In this document: positions 1 through 8,536 of the stretch, piece after piece | How positions within the stretch are numbered: the stretch's first letter is position 1 | Layout of the letters: every line of letters begins with the position of its first letter | Source of the DNA: Aeromicrobium tamlense | GTDB taxonomy: Bacteria; Actinomycetota; Actinomycetes; Propionibacteriales; Nocardioidaceae | Reading direction: 5' to 3' | Length of the DNA: 64,000 nucleotides | Assembly (NCBI RefSeq): GCF_013408555.1 | Contig: NZ_JACBZN010000001.1 | Coordinates: 2,852,001 to 2,916,000 of the forward strand | Notes under the pieces: generated by a model | Database searches by the model: none | Told to the model about the DNA's origin: nothing | The model's input: only the letters and a program-made list of their open reading frames with translations | Made by a program: the position numbers and the translations under genes

Positions 1-682
1 TGACGACGCCGCCGTCCTCGCCGATCTCGGCGATCGGGAAGCCGAGCGGCCGGCTGGTGTCGATGTCGCGGAAGCCGCTGAAGTTGCCGCCCGTGGCCTG
101 CGCGCCGCACTCGATGACGTGCCCGGCGACGACGGCACCGGCGAGGCGGTCGAAGTCCTCGCGGCCCCAGCCGAGCTCGGCGATCGCCGGCCCGACCACC
201 ACGGAGGCGTCGGTGACGCGCCCCGTGACGACGATGTCGGCTCCGGCCTTCAGGGCCTCGGCGATGCCGAACGCGCCGAGGTAGGCGTTGGCGGTGAGCG
301 CGTCGCCGAAGCCGAGCTCGGCCGACCGTGCGAGGAGGTCGTCGCCCTCGACGTGGGCCACCGCGACGTCGATGCCCTGCGCGGCGGCGACCTCGCGGAT
401 CGCGGCGGCGAGGCCGGCGGGGTTGAGGCCGCCCGCATTCGCGACGATCCTCACGCCCTGCTCCTTCGCGAGGGCGAGGTTCTCGGTGAGCTGCTTGAGG
501 AAGGTCTTCGCGTAGCCGAGGTCGGCGCTCTTCATCCGGTCGCGGCCGAGGATCAGCATCGTCAGCTCGGCCAGGTAGTCGCCGGTCAGGTAGTCGAGCT
601 CGCCGCCCTCGAGCATCTCGCGCATCGCCGAGAAGCGATCGCCGTAGAAGCCGGAGCAGTTGCCGACACGAAGGGTGCGCAC
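1..682 (-). CDS. AtuA-like (DUF1446) protein, 3' end cut by window
   Basis: The first 227 codons of a leftward gene read on the minus strand; the C-terminus lies outside the window. The protein opens VRTLRVGNCSGFYGDR and continues with conserved blocks such as NAGGLNP, VVTGRVTDASV and ECGAQATGGNFSGF, which I recognise as the AtuA / DUF1446 family. Founding members act in acyclic terpene catabolism; most relatives have no proven reaction. The GTG start at 682 is chosen because a good -35 (TTGACT) lies 35 bp upstream with a -10-like GACACT between them, which suggests a leaderless mRNA. An in-frame GTG at 703 is the alternative. There is no Shine-Dalgarno sequence. The substrate cannot be told from this fragment. 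Confidence 0.8.
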   Translation of the reverse strand, partial: MRTLRVGNCSGFYGDRFSAMREMLEGGELDYLTGDYLAELTMLILGRDRMKSADLGYAKTFLKQLTENLALAKEQGVRIVANAGGLNPAGLAAAIREVAAAQGIDVAVAHVEGDDLLARSAELGFGDALTANAYLGAFGIAEALKAGADIVVTGRVTDASVVVGPAIAELGWGREDFDRLAGAVVAGHVIECGAQATGGNFSGFRDIDTSRPLGFPIAEIGEDGGVV

Positions 683-717
683 CCGACCAGTGTCGTGCCT
701 CACATAGAAACAGTCAA
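682..717 (-). promoter_or_regulatory. Leaderless promoter of the AtuA-like gene
   Basis: On the minus strand TTGACT (717-712) is followed after 17 bp by GACACT (694-689), about 7 bp before the GTG. The -35 sits inside the 13-mer CAGGCTTGACTGT. The same 13-mer recurs in front of the TetR gene at 37209 at exactly the same distance from its GTG start, so it may also be an operator. Confidence 0.45.
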
Positions 718-759
718 GCCTGATTGTAAGTGCCTTTGCCCGTGACCCAGCGCGATGCA

Positions 760-780
760 TACACTTGGGTATACGTATCG
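760..780. promoter_or_regulatory. GTATAC-containing operator-like site upstream of Usp
   Basis: The stretch holds GCATAC, CTTGG and GTATACGTAT, centred about 20 bp before the universal stress gene. The GTATAC core resembles sites seen elsewhere in this window near 8480, 32184, 32221 and 34656. Binding by a GntR-type protein is an inference. Confidence 0.25.
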
Positions 781-793
781 CGAAAGGTGCCCC

Positions 794-1186
794 ATGACCG
801 TCCTCCTCTCCTACACCCCGACCCCGCAGGGTGAGGCAGCCGTTCCCGTGGCGATCCGCCAGGCAGAGCTGCGACAGGTGCCGCTCGTCGTGCTGAACGT
901 CGTCCGCGGCGGTGCCCTCGTCGAGTCGACGGCCACTCCCTCGGAGGACCTGGAGAAGATCGTCGCCCGCGCCCGCGAGGCCGGCGTCGACGCGACGGCC
1001 GCTCAGGTCCAGGAGGACGACGTCGTCACCGGCGTGCTGCAGTCGGTCGACGCCCACGACGCCGAGCTCCTCGTCCTCGGCCTCCGCCGCCGCTCCCCCG
1101 TGGGCAAGCTGCTCATGGGCAGCATCGCGCAGCGCCTCCTGCTCGAGGCGCCCTGCGAGGTCCTCACCGTCAAGCCCTCCGCCTGA
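794..1186 (+). CDS. Universal stress protein (UspA family)
   Basis: A single-domain Usp of 130 residues, slightly short for the family. The C-terminal nucleotide-binding signature G-x2-G-x9-G-S/T is recognisable but spaced differently at the front: Gly96, Gly104, then Gly109-Ser110 followed by AQRLL and a final VLTVK strand. Such proteins bind ATP or remain apo in the cytoplasm and support survival in stress or growth arrest. The ATG at 794 is preferred because GAAAGG lies 7 bp upstream. The gene stands alone, divergent from the AtuA-like gene and followed by a palindromic element that may end its transcript. Confidence 0.85.
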   Translation: MTVLLSYTPTPQGEAAVPVAIRQAELRQVPLVVLNVVRGGALVESTATPSEDLEKIVARAREAGVDATAAQVQEDDVVTGVLQSVDAHDAELLVLGLRRRSPVGKLLMGSIAQRLLLEAPCEVLTVKPSA

Positions 1187-1204
1187 CCAACCTCGCGACT
1201 TCAC

Positions 1205-1280
1205 GAGGTTTCCTGTCACTTCACGAGGGTTGCGAACCTCGTGAAGTGACAGTTTCCCCGGTTAACCGGGGAAACTGTCA
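1205..1280. repeat. 76-bp double-hairpin element, copy 1
   Basis: First of three copies of equal length (others at 35746 and 39547). It starts GAGGTTTCCTGTCACTT. A first inverted repeat (CTGTCACTTCACGAGG against its complement) is followed by a perfect 34-bp palindrome centred on CCGGTTAACCGG. The TGACAG block is shared by both hairpins, so they partly exclude each other. It lies between two rightward genes and could end transcription of the Usp gene. Confidence 0.85.
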
Positions 1281-1297
1281 CCCTCTAGGCTCGCGCC

Positions 1298-1678
1298 ATG
1301 GTGACGACCGCCGCGGCAGCGGCCTGCGTGGTCCTGGCGGCGCTCGCGGTGTTCCAGGTGGCTCTTGCTCTCGGCGCACCGATCGGTCGGTTCGCGTGGG
1401 GCGGACAGCACGAGGTCCTGCCGACGCGCCTGCGGATCGGCAGCGCGGTGTCCGTCGCGCTCTATGCCGCGATCGGCGCGATCCTGCTGGCGCGCGCGGG
1501 CATGATCACTCTCGGCCTGTCCGACCGCGCGGTCGAGATCGCCGCGTGGGTCGTCACGGCCTACTTCGCGCTCGGCATCCTCATCAACGCGATCTCGCGC
1601 AGCAGGCCGGAGCGCCTCGTGATGACGCCGACCTGCGCCGTGCTGGCCGCACTCTCGGCCGTGGTCGCCGCCCCCTGA
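1298..1678 (+). CDS. Small four-helix membrane protein
   Basis: 126 residues with four hydrophobic segments (about 3-25, 48-66, 83-101 and 108-125) separated by short polar loops, so an integral membrane protein. I do not recognise a named family and see no catalytic motif. It starts 17 bp after the palindromic element. No clear ribosome binding site precedes the ATG; a leaderless start is possible because TAGGCT lies close upstream. It converges with the aldehyde dehydrogenase gene, whose stop codon is immediately adjacent. Confidence 0.7.
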   Translation: MVTTAAAAACVVLAALAVFQVALALGAPIGRFAWGGQHEVLPTRLRIGSAVSVALYAAIGAILLARAGMITLGLSDRAVEIAAWVVTAYFALGILINAISRSRPERLVMTPTCAVLAALSAVVAAP

Positions 1679-1679
1679 C

Positions 1680-3152
1680 TCAGCGCGCGATGCCGACGTA
1701 CTGGTACTCGAGGTACTCGTCGATGCCCTCGCGGCCACCCTCGCGGCCGAGGCCCGAGTGCTTCACGCCGCCGAACGGCGCAGCCGGGTCGGACACGACA
1801 CCGGCGTTCACGCCGAGCATGCCGAACTGGAGCCGCGGCGCGACGCGCATGACGCGGTCGAGGTCAGGCGTGTAGACGTAGCCGACCAGCCCATACTCGG
1901 TCGAGTTCGCCAGCGCGACGGCCTCGTCCTCGTCGGAGAACACCTGCACCGGCGCGACCGGGCCGAAGATCTCCTCGGTGACGACCCGCGCCTCGGCGGA
2001 GACGCCCGCCAGCACCGTGGCCGGGTAGAAGTGGCCGGGACCGTCGGGCAGGTCGCCGCCCACCACGACCCGCGCGCCGCGCTCGACGGCGTCGGTCACG
2101 AGGCCGTGCACGCGCACGCGGCTGCGGTCGTCGATCAGCGGGCCGAGGTCGGTCGACGGCTCGTCGCCGGCGCCCACCCTCAACGCACCCATGCGCGCGG
2201 CGAACCTCTCGACGAACTCGTCGTGCACGTCGCGGTGGACGAGGAAGCGGTTGGCCGCCGTGCAGGCCTCGCCGATGTTGCGGGTCTTGGCCGCGATCGC
2301 GCCCTCGACGGCCGCGTCCAGGTCGGCGTCCTCGAACACGATGAACGGCGCGCTGCCGCCGAGCTCCATCGAGCAGCGCAGCACGCCCTCGGCGGCCTGC
2401 GCCAGCAGCGCCTTGCCCACCGGCGTGGAGCCCGTGAACGAGAGCTTGCGCAGGCGCAGGTCGGACAGCAGCGGACCGGTGGTGGCCGCGGGATCGGTGG
2501 TGGTCAGCACGTTGATGACGCCGGCCGGGACGCCGACCTCCTCGAAGACCTTCGCCACGGCGAGGGTGGTCAGGGGCGTCAGCTCGGCGGGCTTCACGAT
2601 CGTGGTGCAGCCGGCCGCGAGGGCGGGACCGAGCTTGCGCGTGGCCATCGCGAGCGGGAAGTTCCACGGCGTGATGAGCAGCGAGGGGCCCACCGGACGG
2701 CGGTCGACCATCATCTGCAGCTTGCCCGACGGCAGCGTGCCGTAGCGGCCGTCGATGCGCACGGCCTCCTCGGAGAACCAGCGCAGGAACTCGGCACCGT
2801 ACGCGACCTCGCCGCGCGCCTCGGCCAGCGACTTGCCCATCTCGGCCGTGATCAGCCGGGCGAAGTCGTCGGCGTGAGCGGTGATGAGGTCGAACGCGCC
2901 GCGCAGGATGTCGGCACGCTCGCGCGGAGTGGTGGCGCCCCACGCGGCCTGGGCGGCATCGGCGGCGGCGAGGGCGGCCTGGCCGTCGGCGGCAGTGCCC
3001 TCGGCGACCTCGGTGATGACCTTGCCCGTGGCGGGGTCCTCCACCGCGAACGTGGCGCCACCGGACGCGGGGGTCCAGCGGCCGTCGAGGTAGAGGTCGG
3101 CCGTGCGGCCGGCGAGCAGGGAGTCGATGAACTCGGCGACGCTCACGGTCAC
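1680..3152 (-). CDS. NAD(P)-dependent aldehyde dehydrogenase (GabD-like)
   Basis: A full-length class I aldehyde dehydrogenase of 490 residues that oxidises an aldehyde to its acid. Visible hallmarks are Asn164 in TPWNFP, Lys187 in the coenzyme site, the GSTPVGK turn near 241-247, general base Glu263 in MELGG and nucleophile Cys297 in GEACTAANR. Overall wording is closest to succinate-semialdehyde dehydrogenases, but the neighbours are acyl-CoA genes, so the true substrate may be an aldehyde released in that pathway. The GTG start overlaps the upstream alcohol dehydrogenase stop (GTGA), so the two are translationally coupled. It is the last gene of the leftward operon starting at 8438. Confidence 0.88.
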   Translation of the reverse strand: MTVSVAEFIDSLLAGRTADLYLDGRWTPASGGATFAVEDPATGKVITEVAEGTAADGQAALAAADAAQAAWGATTPRERADILRGAFDLITAHADDFARLITAEMGKSLAEARGEVAYGAEFLRWFSEEAVRIDGRYGTLPSGKLQMMVDRRPVGPSLLITPWNFPLAMATRKLGPALAAGCTTIVKPAELTPLTTLAVAKVFEEVGVPAGVINVLTTTDPAATTGPLLSDLRLRKLSFTGSTPVGKALLAQAAEGVLRCSMELGGSAPFIVFEDADLDAAVEGAIAAKTRNIGEACTAANRFLVHRDVHDEFVERFAARMGALRVGAGDEPSTDLGPLIDDRSRVRVHGLVTDAVERGARVVVGGDLPDGPGHFYPATVLAGVSAEARVVTEEIFGPVAPVQVFSDEDEAVALANSTEYGLVGYVYTPDLDRVMRVAPRLQFGMLGVNAGVVSDPAAPFGGVKHSGLGREGGREGIDEYLEYQYVGIAR

Positions 3153-4261
3153 TCCTGGGTGAAGTCGATGATCTGGCGCAGCTCGGACCCGTCGGCGAGG
3201 TCGTCCATGGCGCGGTTGATGTCGTCGAGCGCGATCGTCGAGCTGACGAGGTGCTCCAGCGGCAGCTGGCCGGCGCGCCACATGTCGACGAAGACGGGGA
3301 TGTCGCGCTTCGGCACGGCCGAGCCGAGGTAGCTGCCGACGAGCGTCTTGCCCTCGGCGACGAGCGCCAGCGGCGACAGCTCGATCGTGTCGTCGGGCGC
3401 GGGCAGGCCCACGGTGATCGTCTTGCCGCCCGGGGCGGTGAGCGCGATTGCCGAGGCGAACACGCGGCCGCTGCCGACGGCCTCGATGACGGCGTCGGCC
3501 TTGAAGCCCTTCTCAGCGGCCTCGTCGGGGGTCAGCGCCTCGTGGACGCCGGCCTGCAGCGCGGCCGCGCGCTTGTGGCCGAGCGGGTCGATGCCGACGA
3601 CGCGCACGCCCTCGTAGGACAGCGCGGTCAGAGCGGCCGCGAGGCCGACGCCGCCGAGGCCCACGACCGCCACGGTCTGGCCCGACCTCGGCTTCGCGAC
3701 GTTGATGACGGCGCCGCCGCCGGTGAGCACCGCGCAGCCGAGGACGGCCGCCACGTTCGGCGGGACGTCGTCCTCGACGGGGACGAGCGAGCGGTGGTCG
3801 ACCACGGCGTGCGTGGCGAAGCCCGAGACGCCGAGGTGGTGCGTGACGGGCGAGCCGTCGCGGCTCAGCCGGCTGCCACCGGCGAGCAGCTCACCGCCGC
3901 CGTTGGCCACCGAGCCGGGCACGCACGGTGCCATGCCGTCGGTGGCGCAGCCGGCGCACTCGCCGCAGCGCGGGAGGAAGGTCATGATGACGCGCTGGCC
4001 GACCGCGAGGTCCGTGACCTCGGCGCCCACCTGCTCGATCCGACCGGCGGCCTCGTGGCCGAGCAGCATCGGGACGGGACGCGGTCGCTTGCCGTCGACG
4101 ACGGAGAGGTCGGAGTGGCACACCCCGGCGGCCTCGACCCGCACCAGCACCTCGGTGGGCCCGGGCTCGGCGAGGTCGAGCTCGGCCACCTGCAGCGGGC
4201 GGGACTGGTCGAACGGGCTGGGAGCCCCGATGGACTCCAGGACGGCGCCACGAATCTTCAC
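3149..4261 (-). CDS. Zinc-dependent alcohol dehydrogenase
   Basis: Medium-chain dehydrogenase of 370 residues converting an alcohol to an aldehyde with NAD(P). Catalytic zinc ligands Cys48 and His69-Glu70 (GHE) are present, the structural zinc lobe has Cys99, Cys102, Cys105 and Cys113, and the nucleotide fold carries VVGLGGVGLA. It resembles class III-like mycobacterial enzymes. The GTG start follows a strong GAGGAG. It overlaps the next gene, the aldehyde dehydrogenase, by 4 bp, which suggests an alcohol to aldehyde to acid relay. Confidence 0.88.
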   Translation of the reverse strand: MKIRGAVLESIGAPSPFDQSRPLQVAELDLAEPGPTEVLVRVEAAGVCHSDLSVVDGKRPRPVPMLLGHEAAGRIEQVGAEVTDLAVGQRVIMTFLPRCGECAGCATDGMAPCVPGSVANGGGELLAGGSRLSRDGSPVTHHLGVSGFATHAVVDHRSLVPVEDDVPPNVAAVLGCAVLTGGGAVINVAKPRSGQTVAVVGLGGVGLAAALTALSYEGVRVVGIDPLGHKRAAALQAGVHEALTPDEAAEKGFKADAVIEAVGSGRVFASAIALTAPGGKTITVGLPAPDDTIELSPLALVAEGKTLVGSYLGSAVPKRDIPVFVDMWRAGQLPLEHLVSSTIALDDINRAMDDLADGSELRQIIDFTQE

Positions 4262-4289
4262 TTCTGCTCCTCGTCGTTCGGGGGGACGA

Positions 4290-5054
4290 TCAACGGCCGG
4301 TGAACACGGCGTCGCGACGCTCGAGGTTCGCACTGATGCCTTCGGCGCAGTCCTCGGTCCGCCACAGCCACGTCTGCTCGCTGATCTCGTGGTCCAGGAC
4401 CTGGGCCACGTCGTCGGCGAGCGACCCACGCAGGGTCTTGCGCATGGACGCTACCGCGAGCGGCGCACGGCTGGCGATGGTGTCCGCCAGCGCGATCGCG
4501 GCGTCGCGGATCTGGTCCGGCTCGACGAGCTCGTCGACGAGGCCGATCTCGAACGCCTCGGTGCCGGTCAGGCGGGCCGAGGTCAGCAGCAGCCGCGAGG
4601 CCTGCTGCTCGCCGACGATGCGCGGCAGCGACACGCTCAGGCCGAAGCCCTGGTGGAAGCCGAGGGCGGAGAAGTTCGCGTGGAAGCGGCTCGAGTCGGC
4701 GGCCACGCGGAAGTCGGCCGCGCACGCCAGCCCGAGGCCGCCGCCGACGGCGGACCCCTGCACGGCGGCGACCACGGGGATCGGGATGGTGAACATGCGG
4801 GCGGCGGCGGCGTAGATGCGTCGCGAGGACTCCACGCGCGCCTCGGCCATGTCGCCCTCGGCGAAGTTGGCACCGGCGCAGAAGTGCTTGCCCGCGGAGG
4901 CCAGCACGATCGCGCGCACGCCCTCCTCGGCCAGCGCGATGCCGGTGTCGGCGAGGAAGGTCAGCACCTCGACGTCGAAGTAGTTCGTTGGCGGTCGGTT
5001 CACCTCCAGGATCGCGATGTGGCCCTGGCGGATGACGTTCACGGCGTCGGTCAT
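4290..5054 (-). CDS. Crotonase-family protein lacking both classic glutamates
   Basis: 254 residues with the crotonase fold: the oxyanion-hole segments GKHFCAGAN (about 55-63) and GSAVGGGLGLACAAD (about 100-114). In true enoyl-CoA hydratases the second motif reads GGGCELA and a second Glu follows about 20 residues later. Here those positions are Gly and Phe, so plain hydration is doubtful. An isomerase, hydrolase or C-C lyase role on a CoA ester is possible. The C-terminus RRDAVFTGR matches many actinobacterial crotonases. Its start overlaps the stop of the acyl-CoA dehydrogenase by ATGA. Confidence 0.82.
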   Translation of the reverse strand: MTDAVNVIRQGHIAILEVNRPPTNYFDVEVLTFLADTGIALAEEGVRAIVLASAGKHFCAGANFAEGDMAEARVESSRRIYAAAARMFTIPIPVVAAVQGSAVGGGLGLACAADFRVAADSSRFHANFSALGFHQGFGLSVSLPRIVGEQQASRLLLTSARLTGTEAFEIGLVDELVEPDQIRDAAIALADTIASRAPLAVASMRKTLRGSLADDVAQVLDHEISEQTWLWRTEDCAEGISANLERRDAVFTGR

Positions 5055-6103
5055 GCGACGACTCCTTCTTCACGGTGGCGGGCGATCAGCCCGGAGAGGG
5101 ACGGGGCCTCGAGCGCCCAGCCGGCGACGGCGTCCTCGACGTCGGACTGGGACTGCCAGCGCTGGCGCCACGTCTGGACACGGCGGGTGAGGAACTGCAG
5201 GGCGTACTCACGCGTCATGCCGATCGCGCCGTGCGCCTGGTGCGCCGAGCGGGCGCCCTGCACGGCGTTCTGCGCGGTGACGGCGGCGGTCGCCAGCACC
5301 TCGAACTCGCCACCGCCGATGGACAGCGCGCCGGCGGCGCGGTCGACGCAGACCTGCGACATCTCGGCGGCCTGCGCCAACGTGACGACGTGCAGCTGCA
5401 CCGACTGGAACGAGCCGACGGGCTTGCCGAACTGGTGGCGCTCGGCGGTGTAGGACTGCGTGAGCTCGAACATCGCCCGGGTGAGTCCGGCGAGCACGGC
5501 GCTGCGCAGCAGGAGGGCGCGGCGGCGCACATCTTCGGCGGTCACCGAGAGCGGCGCGACCACGACGGGCGCGTCCGAGGCGACGACGGTCGGGACCGGC
5601 GTGCCGTCGATGTCGGCGTGGGGCTCGAGGGTGGCGCCGGCGGGGCGCAGCACGGCCACCACGTCGGCACCCTCGGACTTCGCGAGGACCACGACGGCGG
5701 AGGCGTCGCCGGCGAACGCGACCTCGGGGAGGGTCGCGGTCAGCCGATCGCCCGAGACCTCGACCGTCTCGGTCAGACCGGACACGGTCAGCGGACCCTC
5801 GATGCGATCGAGGCCGGCCTGCGCCACGAGCCACGCGGCGAGGTGGTGCTCGACGAACGGCGCGGGGGTGGCCCGGCGTGCAGCCTCGGCGACGAGCGTC
5901 ACGAGGTCGGCCAGCGAACCGCCGGCGCCTCCGCACTCCTCGTCGATGCCGATCCACGGCAGGTCGAGCGACTCGGCCTTCTTCCACACGTCGGCGGCGT
6001 ACGTCCCGGCGCGCTCGGCCTCCTCGACGACCACGGGGGTCACCTCGGTGGCGAAGAAGTCCTCCAGCATGTCCCGCAGATCGGGGTCGACTTCGTGCGT
6101 CAT
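5051..6103 (-). CDS. Acyl-CoA dehydrogenase, short partner subunit
   Basis: 350 residues, shorter and more divergent than a catalytic acyl-CoA dehydrogenase. The FAD-binding middle domain is weakly conserved, while the C-terminal helical domain is clear (RHQFGKPVGSFQSVQ, AHQAHGAIGMTREY). The catalytic segment YEGT is absent. In steroid and bile-acid pathways such short subunits pair with a neighbouring full-size one as an alpha2beta2 complex (FadE28-FadE29 type). The adjacent gene at 6100-7230 is the obvious partner and the two overlap by ATGA. Confidence 0.85.
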   Translation of the reverse strand: MTHEVDPDLRDMLEDFFATEVTPVVVEEAERAGTYAADVWKKAESLDLPWIGIDEECGGAGGSLADLVTLVAEAARRATPAPFVEHHLAAWLVAQAGLDRIEGPLTVSGLTETVEVSGDRLTATLPEVAFAGDASAVVVLAKSEGADVVAVLRPAGATLEPHADIDGTPVPTVVASDAPVVVAPLSVTAEDVRRRALLLRSAVLAGLTRAMFELTQSYTAERHQFGKPVGSFQSVQLHVVTLAQAAEMSQVCVDRAAGALSIGGGEFEVLATAAVTAQNAVQGARSAHQAHGAIGMTREYALQFLTRRVQTWRQRWQSQSDVEDAVAGWALEAPSLSGLIARHREEGVVA

Positions 6104-7230
6104 GCGTTCTTCCTCAATCCCTTGGAGATGACCGAGCGGAGGATCTCGTTCGTGCCGCCGCGGATGGTCCAGGCCGGCGCGACCTGGACGGCCGTCGCGA
6201 GCAGACGCTCGTACGGATCGTCCGAGTCGGGGCGCGGCGTGCGGCCCCATCGGCGCACCATCAGGTCGGTGCAGTCCTGCTCGAAGCGCGTCGCCATCTC
6301 CTTGATGAGCGCGGCCTCGGTGACGGGGTACTGCCCGGCGTCGACCATGCGCGCGACGGCGAGCGACATGCCGCGGAACGCCCAGGCGCGGGCGGTCAGC
6401 GCGCCGAGCTCGGCCGCGTGGCCGCCCGGACGCTGCGCCTCCTGGCGCACCCAGCGGTCGAGCAGCGCCATGACACTCATCCAGCGGTCGACGCCGCCGC
6501 GCTCGAGCGCGAGCTCGCCGGTGTTCTGCGACCAGCCCGCGCCGACCTCGCCGAGGCGGCGGTCGTCGGGGACGAAGACGTCGACGAACGAGAGCTCGCA
6601 GAAGTCCTTGGTGCCGTCGATGAACTCGATCGGCGAGACGGTCAGGCCGGGCGTGTGGCGGTCGATGATGAACTGCGTCATGCCGCGGTGGCGGTCCTCC
6701 GACGTGCGCAGCAGCGCCACGATGTGCGTGGCCGTGTACGCGCCGGTGGTCCAGATCTTCGTGCCGTTGATGCGCCAGCCGCCGTCGACCTGCTCGGCAC
6801 GCGTGCGCACCGACGCGAGGTCGGAGCCGGAGTCGGGCTCGCTCATGCCGATGGAGAACGAGTACTCGCCCGAGGCGATGCCCGGCAGGAACGTCTCCTT
6901 CTGCCACTCGGTGCCGTTCGCCGCGATGCCCGGACCGAACTGGCGGTCGGCGATCCAGTGGTAGCCCACCGGGGCGCCGCGAGCCAGCAGCTCCTCGACC
7001 ACGACGAGGCGGTCCACCGCGGTGCGGCCGTGGCCGCCGTACTCACTCGGCAGCGACATGCCGATCCAGCCCTGCGCGCCGAGGTCGCGCGAGAACTCGG
7101 GGTCGACGGCGCCGCCCATGCCCAGGCCCAGCGGGTACGAGCCCTCGGGCAGGCGCTCGTCCAGCCACTCGCGCACCTCCTGCTTGAGCGCGCGCTCGGC
7201 GGGTGACAGCTCGGTCGCGGTCAGTCTCAT
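6100..7230 (-). CDS. Acyl-CoA dehydrogenase, full-size subunit
   Basis: 376 residues with all three acyl-CoA dehydrogenase domains. SIGMSEPDSGSDLAS and KIWTTGAYTATH are the flavin and substrate loops and IRGGTNEIL is the C-terminal adenine-binding turn. The glutamate of the classical YEGT motif is Gly here, as in FadE-type heteromeric enzymes where the base lies elsewhere. It likely introduces the alpha-beta double bond into the CoA ester made by the upstream CoA transferase. The ATG overlaps that gene's stop. Confidence 0.88.
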   Translation of the reverse strand: MRLTATELSPAERALKQEVREWLDERLPEGSYPLGLGMGGAVDPEFSRDLGAQGWIGMSLPSEYGGHGRTAVDRLVVVEELLARGAPVGYHWIADRQFGPGIAANGTEWQKETFLPGIASGEYSFSIGMSEPDSGSDLASVRTRAEQVDGGWRINGTKIWTTGAYTATHIVALLRTSEDRHRGMTQFIIDRHTPGLTVSPIEFIDGTKDFCELSFVDVFVPDDRRLGEVGAGWSQNTGELALERGGVDRWMSVMALLDRWVRQEAQRPGGHAAELGALTARAWAFRGMSLAVARMVDAGQYPVTEAALIKEMATRFEQDCTDLMVRRWGRTPRPDSDDPYERLLATAVQVAPAWTIRGGTNEILRSVISKGLRKNA

Positions 7231-8438
7231 GCCAGCCCCTTGACCGTGTCGGACTCCCCCGCACCGGACGGCCGGCCGGCGACGGAGTGGACGAGCTCGT
7301 CCAGGACTTCGGTGGTGTGCTCGCCGATGAGCGGCGCGGGACGCCGCACGCTGGCGGGCGTCTTCGAGAAGTTCGCGAGCTGCGGGATCACGCGCCAGCC
7401 GCCCGCGACGGGGTGCTGCGCGATCTCGAGGTCGTCGACGAGGTCCTGCAGGCTCGCCACGCGGGTGGCGGGGATGCCGACCTCGCGGCAGAACTCCAGC
7501 CACTCCTCGGTGGTGCGCTGCGGCGCCACCTTGCGGACGTCGCGGTAGAGCGAGTCGGAGTGGGTCAGCGTGGCGCGCTGGTCGACGTAGCGGGGATCGG
7601 ACTCGGCTCCCGCGACGCCGGCCTCGGCGAACAGCTGCGCGTAGTGGCGCGGCAGGTAGGGGAAGAGGTGCACCATCCCGTCCTTGGTCGGGTGCGGGCG
7701 ACGCTCGGGCGAGAGCACGCGCGGGTAGCCCGAGGCCGGGCGGCCCTCGTCGTTCACGGGCGGCTCGGCGATCGCGCCGCTGCCGTGCTCGGCGAGCATG
7801 AACGCCGCGGTGGCCTGCTGCATCGGCACCTCGATGTGCTGGCCCTCGCCGGTGCGCTCGCGGTGGAAGAGGGCGGCGCTGATGGCCTGCGCCATGACGA
7901 GGCCGCACACCTTGTCGGCGAAGATCGTGGGCAGCAGCGAGGGGGTGCCGGTGACGCGCTCGACCATGTCGGCGACGCCGCTGGCGGCCTGGATGATGTC
8001 GTCGTACGCGGGCTCCTCGGAGCGGTCGCTGGCCAGCGGGAAGCCCTGGGCCTGGCAGTAGACGAGGTCGGGGCGCAGCTGCTGGAGCGAGTCGTAGTCG
8101 AGGCCGAGGCGCGTCAGCACCTGCGGGCGCATCGTGGCGACGACGACGTCGCACTGCGGGACGAGCTCGGCGATGATGCGCTTGCCCTCGTCGGACTTGA
8201 GGTCGATGTCGATCGAGCGCTTGTTGCGCAGCAGGTTGAGCGCGATGCCCGAGAGCTCTTTGTGGGGACCGGGGCCCATCACGCGATTGGTGTCGCCACC
8301 GGGCGCCTCGACGAGGATCACGTCGGCGCCCTGGTCGGCCAGCACCTGGGTGGCCAGGGGGCCCATGACGACACGCGTCAGGTCCAGGACACGGACGCCT
8401 GAGAAGGGTCCTGAGGGAGGGGTGTCCTCAGCGGCCAT
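7227..8438 (-). CDS. Family III CoA transferase (CaiB/BaiF)
   Basis: 403 residues. Conserved blocks are VRVLDLTRVVMGPLAT near the N-terminus, NKRSIDIDLK, and YDDIIQAASG, whose Asp corresponds to the residue acylated in formyl-CoA transferase. It moves CoA onto a free acid and so activates the pathway substrate. The internal ATG at 8438 is chosen because GAAAGG lies 8 bp upstream; an in-frame ATG at 8471 would add 11 residues. It is the first gene of the leftward operon and shares a short divergent promoter region with the DUF35 gene. Confidence 0.88.
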   Translation of the reverse strand: MAAEDTPPSGPFSGVRVLDLTRVVMGPLATQVLADQGADVILVEAPGGDTNRVMGPGPHKELSGIALNLLRNKRSIDIDLKSDEGKRIIAELVPQCDVVVATMRPQVLTRLGLDYDSLQQLRPDLVYCQAQGFPLASDRSEEPAYDDIIQAASGVADMVERVTGTPSLLPTIFADKVCGLVMAQAISAALFHRERTGEGQHIEVPMQQATAAFMLAEHGSGAIAEPPVNDEGRPASGYPRVLSPERRPHPTKDGMVHLFPYLPRHYAQLFAEAGVAGAESDPRYVDQRATLTHSDSLYRDVRKVAPQRTTEEWLEFCREVGIPATRVASLQDLVDDLEIAQHPVAGGWRVIPQLANFSKTPASVRRPAPLIGEHTTEVLDELVHSVAGRPSGAGESDTVKGLA

Positions 8439-8470
8439 CGTGTTCGCCTTTCGTGGGGTACCGAAGTTCA

Positions 8471-8490
8471 TGCATGAATGTATACTATTG
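8471..8490. promoter_or_regulatory. GTATAC operator-like site in the divergent promoter
   Basis: TGCATGAATGTATACTATTG lies between the CoA transferase (start 8438, leftward) and the DUF35 gene (start 8537, rightward). It matches 16 of 20 positions with TGCAAGAATGTATATCCTTG at 32174-32193, next to the GntR gene. This suggests one regulator for both catabolic operons. Confidence 0.4.
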
Positions 8491-8536
8491 TGAATGCTAC
8501 CCTCGGAACGTCCGAGAGATCAAGGCGGGAGGCCCG

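Noticed and set aside
1758..3332. Long frames opposite the aldehyde dehydrogenase and many other genes
   Set aside because: They are high-GC antisense shadows, rich in Arg, Ala, Gly and His, with no domain pattern; the strand chosen in each case carries intact family motifs.
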